A stretch of 26,859 nt of DNA from Pelargonium nanum. Lineage: Eukaryota; Streptophyta; Magnoliopsida; Geraniales; Geraniaceae. Position 1 is the first letter of the stretch. Every line of letters starts with the position of its first letter. The notes beneath the pieces were generated by a model. The model saw nothing but the letters and a program-made list of their open reading frames with translations. It did no database searches and was not told the origin of the DNA. Shown in pieces: positions 1 to 11,800 of this stretch. Both the position numbers and the translations under genes were made by a program. The stretch is taken from the NCBI GenBank assembly GCA_036897485.1, contig JAYMTF010001050.1, positions 1 to 26,859 on the forward strand, given 5' to 3'.

Positions 1-124
1 TTTCGGATTTCCAGTTATTAATAAGATAAACATACCCCTTCAAAAAAAAAAAAACTGTTAAATAATAAACAAACCGGCTTGTGGAGGCAAAAAAGCTCGG
101 TTCTTTATTAAATGAACATGAACT

Positions 125-289
125 TGGGCTCCATCATATGCAATTGTCAGATCCGGTGACTGAGCGAGGCCATCAATTATGGTTGTGATGATTTTAATAT
201 CATAACCGTACCAGGCCCAGCATTAAAAGAGCCGTGAGGCCCATCTATAAATGCGCTAACTCATTGGGCCTTTCTATTGTGAGGGCCCA
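125..289. promoter_or_regulatory. Left-edge cluster of TGGGCY (site II type) motifs
   Basis: Five hexamers of the TGGGCC/TGGGCT class occur at 125-130, 214-219, 238-243, 265-270 and 284-289, on both strands. A TATAAAT lies at 246-252. Site II clusters are known in promoters of growth and housekeeping genes of plants. No coding region follows on the plus strand, so the cluster most likely serves a gene beyond the left edge on the minus strand. This assignment is inference. Confidence 0.4.
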
Positions 290-1959
290 ATAGCATTTAC
301 AGTGATTATTGGCTTTAATGGAAAAAAAGAAGAAGAATCAATATTGGTGTTTTAGCCTTTTATTTTGTTTGGCAACTTTGTTGAATGCTTTTGCAAAGCT
401 ACTCAATCACAAAGGAATCCGAGCCTCTCTACTTCATTATTTACCTATCATTCATCTAAATCATTTAGATCGAAATCCCAAAACCGATTTGATCAAACAA
501 ATTTGTAAGCAAATTAATTTTATCCTATAAAAATACAGGACGAATCAAATTGAACTAAACAAATCTGCATATTTTACTACAAGATCCAAATTCTAATCTC
601 ATCCGAACATCTTTTGAATCATACCCAAATACGTTTCAATATTTTCAAACTCTAAATTTTAAACTCAAAATTCGAATTGTCGCATCTAATTGATAACTCT
701 ACACTAGCCAGTAGCTAATAGCCTTATTCTAAATGTAAAAATTGAAGTAATTTTGTTTATGTAGGTACATAGTAGGTACCTTTCAATATTGATGAACAAA
801 CAAGTCTCTACCTTTAATTATAATACAAGTGGTCCACCTATATTTTAGTAGTCATTTTCTTGTCTTTGTAGCTACATATATCTTTGCCCATACAAACCAT
901 TTACTACATAATTTCTTTTGCTTTTCCCCCATAAAAAAAATGGACCTTGTCTCTTCCTTGCATTGTACACTGATGCTGGATTTGCTGAGTGGTTTATTGT
1001 GTTTTTGTCTCTAGTACTATCCTATGATATTTATTTGATGGCGCCGAATCTTTGTTAGTATACTATTGTTGTTCTTGTTTGAATGATTAGTGCTGTTAAT
1101 TATTTCTTAATGGTTTCTGTTTTGTACTAATCAATTTTAGAAGTATTTGCTAATGGTGCCAAAATTTAGTCCACCAATTCAGCTTGTTGTTTATTGCCAA
1201 AGGGCACTAGCTGGCTAGTTGGTGGCAATGTCGGGATTGGATTAAGTTTGTTTAGATTCGATTAGGAAAAACTGAATCTGACTTGAAAGGAGTTTTATTC
1301 AGATTTTTTTACCACAAATCGAGACAAATTTTACTTTTAAAATAAAATGTACAACTTTGTTCGAACCGATCCAACTCAAAATCGATCAGATACTGCGAGT
1401 TCTGGTTCCCGAGGTGGTGATGTTTTCAAAGTTGAAGCTTGGAAATGCTGTAAAAATGTGGTATTGTATTGAAGTTGATGAAGGGAGATTTGATTTGAAA
1501 GTTGGTGTGGTAAATCATAAAAGTGAGTTTCACTAACTTCCACACAAGTGAGCTTGCTTTTTAAGGTTTGAAACCCACATGATTCTTGGATTCTTGGTAC
1601 AATATATGCTTCATCTTTATAGTGTTTCATTTTTCTGATTTGTATTGTGTTGTGTTGTTGTTGTGGGGGCATCTTTGTACTTGTACCTATATCCATATAG
1701 TAAATCATGAAAAATCTCACTCCAATTATTGTCCTAGGTTATATAACTCATTCATTAATTTTCAACTATATCTATCCATCATTTGTGCCTTTTTAACACA
1801 GAACCAGCAACACCAACACTACCTTCATGTTATATTATGTTCTCTTGTTTTTGTTCCATGTGGCAATACATTAAACGCAGGGCTAGAAGATTCGTGCTCG
1901 CAAGTTGTATTGAAAGTTCACGATCAAATACGAAGACAAACACATTAATTTACACAATA

Positions 1960-2215
1960 TATAAATAGGTCATGTTGATACGACATAACACAATTTGAGC
2001 AACATGTTTGATGCGAAACAACCAACACGTTATTAGAACTAATTTACAATTATACTTTAAGTGAGTGTGTTGGGCGTGTCGCAACACGACTAGTTAAATC
2101 GTGTGTGTTTGAAAGGTCCAGCACGAACACGACACTAATTATAAAATGTGTGAACTGAAACACGTTAATTTTGTGTCGCATGTTGTGTTACAACACGAAT
2201 TGCTTGCTCTAATCA
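1960..2215. repeat. CACGACA/ACACGA-rich dispersed repeat remnant
   Basis: The block repeats imperfect words around acaacacg, cgtgttg, acgacac and gtgtcgcaacacga in both orientations, giving an imperfect palindromic character. Similar CACGACA-rich non-coding elements are common in eudicot genomes. No terminal repeats, target-site duplication or coding part could be fixed, so family and borders are approximate. Confidence 0.35.
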
Positions 2216-2829
2216 AAAGTATGTGATGCATATACATGTGGCATGCAAGTAGGACAAGGAGGAGGACTGGAGAGAGCCCGAGCATGAGCATCATGATATT
2301 TTAAAAATCAACATGCATCAAATCAAGCGGTTTAAAACGTCTAAATAGTCTCATAATTATCAAGTTTTAGTCTCATCATAGTGTTGGTATCACCGATAAA
2401 ATGTATTTAAAACAAACATTAGTTCCCAATTTAGCTGTAGTAACATCATTTTACATTAGGAAGAGTGAATTGAGTCCTAAATTAGACAAAAAGAAGAAGA
2501 AAAAAGAGTTCAGGCCATCAATCATCAACCTTTTACCTTAATAAACAAATCAAATAACAAGTACAAAGGGGAGAGAGAAGAAGATTGAAAAAAAGAAAAA
2601 GAAAGAAGCAACATGTGAATACCAGCAGCTCATCCACCAACTTGTGTATTTTATTAGACTCTTCTCTTCCTTCTTCACTCCCCTGGCTCTGTTACTGTCT
2701 CTCCACCCAGTCAAGCCTTGTCCTTTATCACATTTAACACAAGAAAGGAAAGAAATTGAACCAACCCAACTTCCCACAATTGTACTGGTCTGTAAAATTC
2801 AGAACATCACCACACACTCAAAGCACTAA

Positions 2830-3428
2830 AAGCAAGCAGAGTGTAGTAAATGCCTCTAATTATCACTGTACTTAGTGTCTCAGGTAATGTAATGTGTGTG
2901 TTAATGTGTGGTCCTTTTTCAACTACCTCCTTCTTTCCCATACCCAAACCCAAACTCATCTATTATATTGTAATTGAAAACAAGAACATTCTTTTGAAAC
3001 CCATTTACCACTTCAATTTCCCAGACACCCCATCTTCATCTCCACAGACATTCTCTAATACCATCCATTTATCTTCCTTGTTCCCTTCACTGCCATTGCA
3101 GCCATGTGGATTTTGATTTTCCCTTGAAGTTTTTTTCCCTATCTTTTTGCCTTGTTGGGCTGTTGGGTTTCATTTCTGGTTAATTTCACTGCTTGAATGC
3201 TGTTTGTTAGTTGTTTCAGGAGCAACCCAGGCCAGGTCTGTCTGAAAAATGAATACTTGATTTCTGGGTATTTCTGGTTTCCTTGATCTTGACTTGTCTC
3301 CAGGAAAGTACTATTACTATTTCCTTTCTGAATTGTCTCTGGAGTTGTCTTTTGGTGATGGTTCTGTTTCATGGGTTTGTAGGAGGGTTTTGAGATTTTT
3401 TCTCTTCTCTCTGCTCAACTTTTTGTTC
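2830..3428 (+). promoter_or_regulatory. Promoter-proximal and leader region of the LRR receptor gene
   Basis: This is the stretch directly before the LRR receptor start codon at 3429. A TATA-like word (TATTATATTG) sits at 2961-2970, followed by pyrimidine-rich DNA. Several AG acceptors follow T-rich tracts (for example near 3219, 3302 and 3382), so the leader may contain an intron. No transcript start can be fixed from sequence alone. An 88-codon frame at 2850-3116 looks like chance and has no recognisable domain. Confidence 0.3.
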
Positions 3429-6400
3429 ATGGCCATGGGGATGGGTCCATTGCACTTGCTCCTCCTGGTGTTCCTTTTCTGGGTTTGCTTTATCATCCCA
3501 AGTACTTATGAATTGCAAAGTGCTCAAACTCAAGCTCTGTTGCAGTTAAGGAAGCATTTGGAGTACCCTTTGCCACTGGAAACCTGGGCAAGTTATGATG
3601 GAGACATGTGTTTGATTCCTTCCTCTGCACATATGAGTGTCAAATGCAATGGTAATTCAGTCACTGAGCTCAAAATCATGGGTAATAAGCTTGCCAAGGT
3701 CAGTGACTTCAATGGTTTTGCAGTTCCCAATTGGACTCTATCTCAAAGTTTTTCCATTGATTCTTTTGTTACCACATTATCAAGATTAACAAGCTTAAGG
3801 GTTCTCAGCTTAGTGTCATTGGGGATTTGGGGACCACTTCCTGATAAGATTCATAGGCTATCTTCACTTGAACTCTTGGATTTGAGCTCAAATTCTATTT
3901 TTGGTCCCATTCCACCCAAGATTTCTACAATGGTTAAGCTTCAAACTTTGATACTTGATGACAATTACTTCAATGATACTATGCCTAATTGGTTGAATTC
4001 CCTGTCAAACCTCACCATTTTGAGCTTGAAGAGCAACAGGCTCAGGGGTCATTTTCCTTCTTCAATATGTCAAATTACAACACTCACTGACATTGCTTTG
4101 TCACACAATGAGCTCTCCGGTAAGTTGCCGGATTTGAGTACTTTAACTAGTCTACATGTATTGGATGTAAGAGAGAATCATCTTGATTCTGAGCTGCCTG
4201 TAATGCCCAAAGGGCTTGTCACAGCTCTACTGAGCAAGAACTCATTCTCGGGCAACATTACTCGACAATTTGGCGGGTTGAGACAGCTTCAACATCTTGA
4301 TATCTCATCAAATAATGTGAGTGGAACACCACCTTCAAGCCTGTTCTCTTTGCCTAGCATCAGTTATCTGAATTTGGCATCCAATATGCTTAGTGGGTCA
4401 CTACCAACTGATCTACATTGTGGTGGCAAACTTGGGTTTGTTGATATTTCTAGTAACAAGTTAATTGGTCAACTTCCTTCTTGCTTGGGAAGCTCTTCAG
4501 ATAAGATAGTTGTAAAATCTGGTGGAAATTGCATCCCTGATGATTCCCAAGATCAGCAACAAGAGTTGCACTGTAAAAAAGATGGTGGAATCAGGAGAAA
4601 ATCCAAAAGAAGAATTGTATTATCAGTTGCTATCATTATTGGAGCTGTTCTTCTTTTAGTGCTTCTAGCATTGGGAATCATTTTTCTGTGTAGAAGATAC
4701 CGTAGTAGGCAAAGGACATCTGAGACACATACATTGCCAAAGATTGTGCAAGATAATACACCAACGGGGTTATCCCCTCAACTTCTTGCAAATGCTAGTA
4801 AGTTCTTATTGTTGCATATATGTTTGTAGTTTGTATTGATGTTGCTAATGAGAATATTAGGTGACCACTTCTTGTTTTCTGTCCTCTTTAGGGTTCATTC
4901 AAGCAGCAAAGCTAGGGACACAATGCACCCCAGCGTGTCGATTGTTTTCTTTGGAAGAGTTAAGAGACGCCACAAATAACTTCGATTCATTGTCATTTAT
5001 GGGAGAAGGCTCTGCAGGGAAGGTATCCTACAAAAACTAGAATATGCTTATGTAGTTTAGGTATCAAATCCAAGAGAACTTAGATCATTATGCTCATAAT
5101 GTCAGTACCTTAGCTCTCTTAACTACAAACTTCTAATGCAACATAGCCCAAATTTTACTAGAATAAGTACAATAATATGGCATCGTTTATCAATTGTATT
5201 ATCTTCATCACGTGCCTGATCGTCCTTTTACTTTCAGCTTTACAAGGGGAAGTTGGAGAATGGGACCTATATTGCCATAAGATCCCTGGCTTTACTGAAG
5301 AAACATTCAATCCAATACCTTAAAGGGAGGTTGGATTTGCTTTCAAAGCTTCAACATCCACATTTAGTATGCTTCTTGGGTCATTGCATTGAATGTGGAG
5401 GAAAAGATGACTCCAATCCTAATAGAGTCTTCCTTGTATATGAATATGTGCCTAACGGGAATTATCGTACACATCTATCAGGTTAGTATAACATCATAAT
5501 GAACTTCATTTGCATTCAAAGATTGATTAATGCTTGTGTGCACATACTTACATGTCTTTGAAAAGTTACGAGTAGAATCGCCATTTAGCATGTCTGACAT
5601 GAAGCTTTGCTGAATTTTGTCAATAGTTTGTTTAAAAGGAGTGATCCAATTTTCAAATTTGCAGCTTTTAAGATCTTCTTACTTGTAAGATACATGTATA
5701 TTTGCAGAATATTCTCCAGAGAAGGGTCTTAAATGGTCCGATAGATTGGCAATTCTAATTGGAGTTGCCAAAGCTGTCCACTTTCTTCATACTGGGGTTA
5801 TCCCAGGTTCTTTCAACAACCGATTGAGAACAAGCAATATCTTACTCGACGAGCACAGGATTGCAAAGCTGAGTGACTACGGGATGTCAATCATAACAGA
5901 AGAATTAGAAAAACACGAGGTATGTTCATAACGCAAACTTTCCGACTTTGCATTGATCAATCTCTAGTCCTCAGTTATTCTAACGCGCCTTTTTCTTGTT
6001 TGTTAGGCAAAAGGGGAAGGGCCTAAATCATGGTATGCATCATTCTTGGCTAAAACATTATGTGAGAAATGATGTGGATAGTGTACTCTCTATAGGTTAA
6101 ATTAGTGCTTCTATGAAGTCAAGTCACAAAGTATGTTAGTCGTAAGCTAGAACCTAATGGATTCACCAATGATCAGTTTTTCAGTTTTCTGAAAAAATAC
6201 TCCATAACTAAATAGACACTTAAATTTTACGGGGTCTTGTAACTTTGCAGGCAGAGAGCAAAACTGCATGATGATGTATACAACTTCGGATTTATATTAC
6301 TAGAATCACTGGTTGGGCCTATAGTATCCGGAAAAGAAGAAGCATTTCTGCTAAATGAAATGGTAAGCTTCCATATATATATGTTAGTGTTGGAAACAAA

Positions 6401-6691
6401 AAAAAAACAGAATATTTTTGTAGTGTTCTTGATTTGTTAATTGTAATCTTTTAGGGATCTTTTGGGAGCCAGGATGGTCGGAAAAGAATCGTGGATCCGA
6501 TGGTGTTAACCAGTTGCTCGCACGAGTCATTATCGATAGTGGTTTCGATCACAAACAAGTGCATATCTCCTGAAGCTTCGTCGCGACCATCTTTTGAGGA
6601 TGTGCTGTGGAATTTACAGTACGCGGCTCAAGTGCATGCCACTGCTGATGCGGATCAGAAATCGGATGCCATTTCACAGTCTACTTCTTGA
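3429..6691 (+). CDS. Probable inactive LRR receptor-like protein kinase (At3g03770/At5g14210 type)
   Basis: Seven exons: 3429-4797, 4892-5022, 5238-5481, 5708-5919, 6007-6032, 6251-6362 and 6455-6691. All introns are GT-AG and phases match, giving 776 aa, close to the roughly 800 aa of Arabidopsis relatives. Start 3429 was chosen because a hydrophobic signal peptide (residues 7-26) follows at once. LRRs span about 120-350, a transmembrane helix 396-421 and a kinase-like domain about 476-755. The fold is recognisable but catalysis is unlikely: the VAIK lysine is Arg515, the HRD triplet is Asn617-Asn618-Arg619, DFG is Asp638-Tyr639-Gly640, and the segment with the APE motif is missing between 652 and 662. 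A plasma-membrane co-receptor or scaffold role is inferred from the family. Ligand and partners are unknown. The 26-nt exon 5 is unusually small but keeps phase. Confidence 0.92.
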
Positions 6692-7449
6692 GAATCAAGT
6701 AGAGTTTCATTGGCTTATTCTTGGTTAACTTGTAAAATGTAAAGTTGTAAATTTCATTTTTTTGTAGCTAATATACAACTCTAGTTTTCAGATACATTTA
6801 TTTATCTTCTGAAATAGAAAGGGAAATGCATTTGGTACTAGAGCTGATAATTTGGATCCGAACTATTAGAAACTCGAAATACAACCCGGATTTGAATCCG
6901 ACCAACTTTTGGGTTGGATTTATATGGTAATATCTGGGGTCTAACCGGGCGAGTCCATACGAATTCACACATTTTGTAACTAAAAAGTAAAAATCGATCC
7001 AATTTGCAACCTGTAATTCAAATGAACCTGAAGCCATTTCGTGTCGACTTCGGGTTAGTTGTCTCAACTACAAACCAAACAAGCCCGATTCGAAACCTGA
7101 AAAGGCCACCTCTACGAACTAAACAAGAACATGATATGTATTTATTATTTGTCATATAAGTAAATATATGTAAAAAATACATATTAATGCATAATAAATG
7201 GTGATTTATTGAGTGATTGAGTTAATGTTGACAAGATTTCTCATTTCATGAGGGAAAATCTAAAGTTCGATGATAAAATTGTGTTTTTTCGTCAACTTAA
7301 AAGTTGTTCAAAAGAACAATGCTTGTAGGGTTAAGCGCTTTGTATTCTCTTTGGTACCTCGGGTTCAACCTTCTTGCCGACAGTACAACATGAGGTTGAG
7401 ATTTTGAGTTAAAAAAAGAGTAACTAATAAAAAAAAATGCTCAAAAGAA
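6692..7449. other. Intergenic region between the LRR receptor and NT-C2 genes
   Basis: The first about 100 bases are the likely 3' UTR of the LRR receptor, T-rich with tgtaaa/ttgtaaat words suited to plant polyadenylation. Bases 6830-7110 look like a dispersed repeat, with recurrent gatccg, aacccg and gggtt words of the kind seen in degenerate plant elements. Bases 7110-7260 are very AT-rich. No gene was seen. Confidence 0.5.
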
Positions 7450-7457
7450 AGAGAAGA

Positions 7458-7508
7458 AGCCCAAAATCAATGGGCTAATGAAGCCCAATAAAGCCCAACT
7501 AGAGCCCA
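7458..7508. promoter_or_regulatory. Site II (TGGGCT/AGCCCA) cluster upstream of the NT-C2 gene
   Basis: Five AGCCCA/TGGGCT hexamers fall within 51 bases, at 7458-7463, 7471-7476, 7482-7487, 7492-7497 and 7503-7508. In plants such site II elements bind TCP-class factors and are enriched in promoters of genes active in dividing cells. The cluster sits about 340 bases before the inferred transcript start of the NT-C2 gene. The motif matches are direct observation; the factor is inference from known biology. Confidence 0.55.
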
Positions 7509-7734
7509 CGGACAGAGAAGCAAAGCGTCAGGCGTGAGTCCCACCATCCCCTAACTCTGTGTCCATTGTGTCGGTTAATAGTAAATACGGCCAACTAAGC
7601 CTGAAAACGACATCCATTAACACACACTGTTTTGTCTATTTCCCCACGCGCGGTCCAACCAATTGAACACACGCACCACCCAGTCAACTCGGTGGTTCAC
7701 TCGCTCAACTGGCAAGTAACAACCCCCGAGTTGC

Positions 7735-7825
7735 CACGTGAACACACACGATTGCAATCGCGCGTGTTGCTCCCACTGCAATGATTTTTACCTTTTTCTT
7801 CATGAATGAGTCTTAGATATAAAAA
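7735..7825 (+). promoter_or_regulatory. G-box and TATA box of the NT-C2 gene
   Basis: A palindromic CACGTG G-box lies at 7735-7740 (context GCCACGTG) and a TATAAAAA box at 7818-7825. Together with the site II cluster upstream they make a coherent core promoter, with transcription probably starting near 7850. A G-box would be compatible with bZIP or bHLH control (light or abscisic acid), which is not shown by sequence alone. Confidence 0.5.
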
Positions 7826-7849
7826 AAATTAAATTCACGTTTCGCTACC

Positions 7850-8860
7850 AAACAGAGCTCTCAGAGGACGGTTCAACACTGGAATCTTACCCATACGTCG
7901 TCGTTTCTTGATTTTCTTAATCTGAAGCTAACACAGTCTCAGCTGATGAGCTCTGAGCCTCAGAAATTGCAGTCCCAGGCAAGCACAGCACAGCAAGCTC
8001 CTGCAAAACGATTCGTTTCATGCATTTCTCTCTCTCTCTCTCTCCTCTGATTTTTGCGGCCAATAATTTCACAGGTTTTTGTTTCATAAATTTTCGAGCT
8101 TCTTCGATGTTCAATGCATTTTTTGGGAGTTCATTTTCTGGGTTTAAGGGAATGGGTTGACGGGTTCTGCATTGTGATTTGAGACAGTAAAAAATGAGTG
8201 GTTGAGGTTCAAGAACTGAAAAGTTTTGGTTTCACTGTGGTTATGATGTATGGATCTGATGCAAAAGTAGTATCTATGGATTGTATTCATTAACTCAAGC
8301 AGAAATTTTGTTGCATTTCACTTGTGCCTAGAAGTTAAAAATAGCAGATTTTTTGCTTTTTGAAGCTCTCCTCTTTCAGTTCATTTTTGTTTACACTAGA
8401 AAATTTCAAGTAAAATTACCTTCTTTTTTTTAGTAGTTTTCATCATCGTACTGTTACCTAGTACATAAATTGCATTTGTTCTGTTTGGTTGCTTAGAAAG
8501 TGCTTGAAAAGAGGCAAAAAGATCAAAGTAAAAAATATTGATTTTACTTTTCATGATTGTTTAAGTTTCTGCTCATGGAGCTGGGCAGTTCAAGTGTTTA
8601 GCTCAGTTAAGTTGGTTATATATATTATATTTACTCAAGAGGTGTAGAAAATGCAAAGTGTAAGATCTAAGCTTCTGGGTTGTTTCTTTACCAGCATTTC
8701 TTGCTCCCAAATGGGGAAGATTGTTATTTACTTTTTGTGTTAGATGTATATTTTGCAATCATAAGTTTATCTTTTGATGTTGTAGGGTCTTGCTTTGAAC
8801 TAATATATCTAAAGGTACACTCAGTGCAATCAAACTTGGACAGTCAATTTCAGTGCAACA
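7850..8860 (+). other. 5' leader of the NT-C2 gene with a probable leader intron and a uORF
   Basis: After the TATA box comes a leader exon with a (TC)9 tract at 8027-8044. A donor-like CAG|GT at 8074/8075 and an acceptor in a T-rich context near 8785 (gatgttgtag) suggest a leader intron of about 0.7 kb before the start codon at 8861. The first leader exon holds an ATG at 7946 that opens a 34-codon upstream frame closing at 8050. Start site and splice sites are inferred. Confidence 0.4.
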
Positions 8861-11800
8861 ATGGTTCTAGGTCTGAAGGCAAACAACAGAAGAAGTCCCT
8901 CGGTCCAAGTTGATTATCTGATCCACATTGAGGAGATTAAGCCTTGGCCTCCATCACAGTCTCTCAGGTCCCTCCGCTCCGTCCTGATTCAATGGGAAAA
9001 TGGTGACCGGAGTTCGGGGACTACAAAGTCTGTTGTCCCATCAATTGGGTCTATAGTTGGTGAAGGGAGAATTGAGTTTAATGAGTCCTTCAAGCTTCAT
9101 GTGACTCTTCTGAGGGAAATGTCTACCAAAACTGGTGGTGGGGATGCATTTCAGAAGAATTGCTTGGAGTTAAACTTGTACGAGCCTCGTAGAGACAAGA
9201 CTGTGAAAGGCCAGTTGTTAGGAACAGCCATTGTAGACTTGGCAGACTATGGTGTTGTAAGGGACATGTTAAGCGTAAATGTTCCCTTGAACTGCAAAAG
9301 GAACTTTCGAAACACGGATCAACCAATTTTGTCCATGAAAATCCAGCGAGTTAATAAGGGACGCACCAGCTCCTCGTCAAGGGAAAGCCTGTCCAAGGAG
9401 GTGTCACTTGACAAAAATGGTGGGGATTCGGTTTCAGCATTGATGAATGAAGAATATGCCGAAGAAGCTGAGAATGCCTCGTTCACTGATGATGATATTT
9501 CCTCACATTCATCTCAGACTGTTTCTACCTCAGCTTTCGAATCCAACGGGGGTTTGCCTCCCCCAATCAAAGAGGTATTCATTATTATGTTTTTATTTCC
9601 TTTCTATTTCCAATTCAAGCATCCCTATTATAATTTCTAGCTTAGCTCGTATCGGTTTTCTACTACAATACTGTTCTAGTGTTGATGAGTGGTTCTCTTC
9701 GCGAAAATGAGAATAAGGGCGATATATAGTTTCCATACTTGATCTTCTTGGTGAATTAATCTTGGAAAGCCTTCTTTCACCTGTTTATTGATCACCATCA
9801 TGTGGTTAAGGGCATGGCACTATGAAATGTCCTATAAGTGAACATCAATTTTTTCTATTAAGTTTGGTATACTGGAAACTGAATGATTGGTGTTGTGTAT
9901 GCAGAAGGGTTCAGTGGGAATGATTAACAGCCCTAGAGAGGATGAAAAGGATGCCTCGCCTGTAAAAGTGGCATTTAACGCATCCAATATGATGCCACAG
10001 ATTACACGACAAGAAAATCTGAAGGGGAGTTCATCTTGCACGTCGTCTGTGGACTTATCATCGGATCCGGGTAGCCCTGTGCATGGTCATTCTTCTACAT
10101 CTGACTCTCCCAACTTTAGTTCAATCTCATTCATATAAACTTGTGTCCCTGATACTGTTTCTTTGTCTTTTGCATCCTTAGCTTATGAAACTACCGAGGA
10201 AGAGCCCAAAACCAACATGAGAACCAGTGATCTAAAAGATTTGCCTCAGAAGATTCATGAAAAGGTTGCTAATGAGTTTCAACTGAAAAGTGAGGAGGCT
10301 ACAATTGCTGATGATATTTATGACAGTTCTGCCGAAGATAGAGATGGAAAGCAACAGCTAGAAAATGGACGTCAAAGTGAAAATTTGGAGCTGAAAACGC
10401 AATGTACTGAAAATGAAACAGTTGATATTTTCTTGCGAGATGCTACAGAAACACAAGTGTCATTGGAAAGTGACAAACTTTCTCCAAACCAGGGAAGTCT
10501 TGGGATGAAGGGAACTGTCCTGAAAAGTGACAGATTAAAGCATGTGAAATCTGTTCGATCACCAATAGAAACAGATAGGAAATCTTTTATAGGTAGTAAT
10601 CAACAAGAAGTCAAGGAAGGAGATGGACAGAATGGTGAAGGACACCTCAATAGCGGTGAAAGAAAAGATGCTAAAATACGTTTATCGGATACAAGAAATT
10701 CCTTTGTAGACTGCAAAGTCCAGCAATTGGAGCACAGGATAAAGATGCTCGAGGGAGAGTTGAGAGAAGCTGCTGCAACTGAGGCTGCCCTTTACTCTGT
10801 GGTTGCTGAGCATGGAAGTTCAATGAACAAGGTCCATTCTCCAGCTCGACGCCTTTCTAGGCTGTATCTTTATGCTTGCAGAGAAAGTTCAGGAGAAAGA
10901 AAAGCTAATGCAGCAAGAAGTGCTGTTTCAGGATTAGTTTTGGTTGCAAAAGCATGTGGAAATGACGTTCCAAGGTACATTTTGACCATATTTTTTTTAT
11001 TGTTCTGAATTGATTATCCCATGATTTATGCCTTGTTCTCATATATGTTTACTCTGATTTCAGGTTGACATTCTGGCTGTCAAACTCTGTTGTCTTGAGA
11101 GCAATCATAATCAGCCAAGCCATTTGTAACCCAGAGCTACCGCGTTCTGCTGGAGCATATCAAAAAAGCAATGATGGTGATGGAAAGGGAACTAGAAGGA
11201 TGTCATCTTCATTAAAATGGAAAGAGTTGTCTCCTACCAAGAAGGAAGGTAAAATTGGCGTGTCTGGAAGTTTGAGTGATTGGGATGACCCTCATGTGTT
11301 CATATCAGCACTGGAAAAGATTGAAAGTTGGATCTTCTCTCGAATTGTTGAATCAATTTGGTGGCAGGTTGCACCCTAATTCCTTCTCTCTTTTAAATGC
11401 CCCTTTGGTTGCATAATGGACTGTAGTCATAATTATTGGAGGTTTCATTTTTTTTTTAAACTAGTAAAAATGTATTGACTTGGTTTAGTTTCCTGTTTTC
11501 TGTCCAGACCCTGACTCCACACATGCAGTCTGCTGCTGCAGAGACAATTGACTGTGCTGTAGGTTCTGGCTCTAAGAAAAACTATGAAAGGACATCTAGT
11601 TCATTAGATCAGGATCAAGGGAACTTCTCATTAGAGCTCTGGAAGAGGGCTTTCAAGGATGCTTGTGAAAGGCTTTGTCCTCTTCGAGCAGGAGGACATG
11701 AGTGTGGTTGCTTGCCTGTGCTAACAAGATTGGTAAATCCATTACAGCGTGTTCCATTCTAATACTCTCTTTAGTAAAGGGTGCAGTATGTTAAACCTGT

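Larger units (their letters stand above)
1..2830. other. Intergenic region with no convincing gene
   Basis: No open frame here is long enough, conserved enough or spliced in a way that supports a protein gene. The DNA is AT-rich and includes stretches (about 460-680 and 1230-1400) with recurrent words such as cgattt, gatcca and aaccgat, typical of old dispersed plant repeats. A 70-codon frame begins at ATG 318 and has a hydrophobic N-terminal half, but it resembles no family I know and runs into the repeat-like DNA. A cluster of TGGGCY-type sites at 125-289 and a CACGACA-rich block at 1960-2215 are listed separately. Confidence 0.6.

Noticed and set aside
2550-3372. Several 60-90 codon frames upstream of the LRR receptor
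   Set aside because: They are low-complexity (Phe, Ser and Lys runs) on both strands with no conserved motif, so chance frames in AT-rich DNA.
3294-3428. Upstream extension of the LRR receptor frame
   Set aside because: The 45 extra codons would put the hydrophobic signal peptide internally. The ATG at 3429 directly precedes a normal signal peptide, and the upstream part is likely leader.
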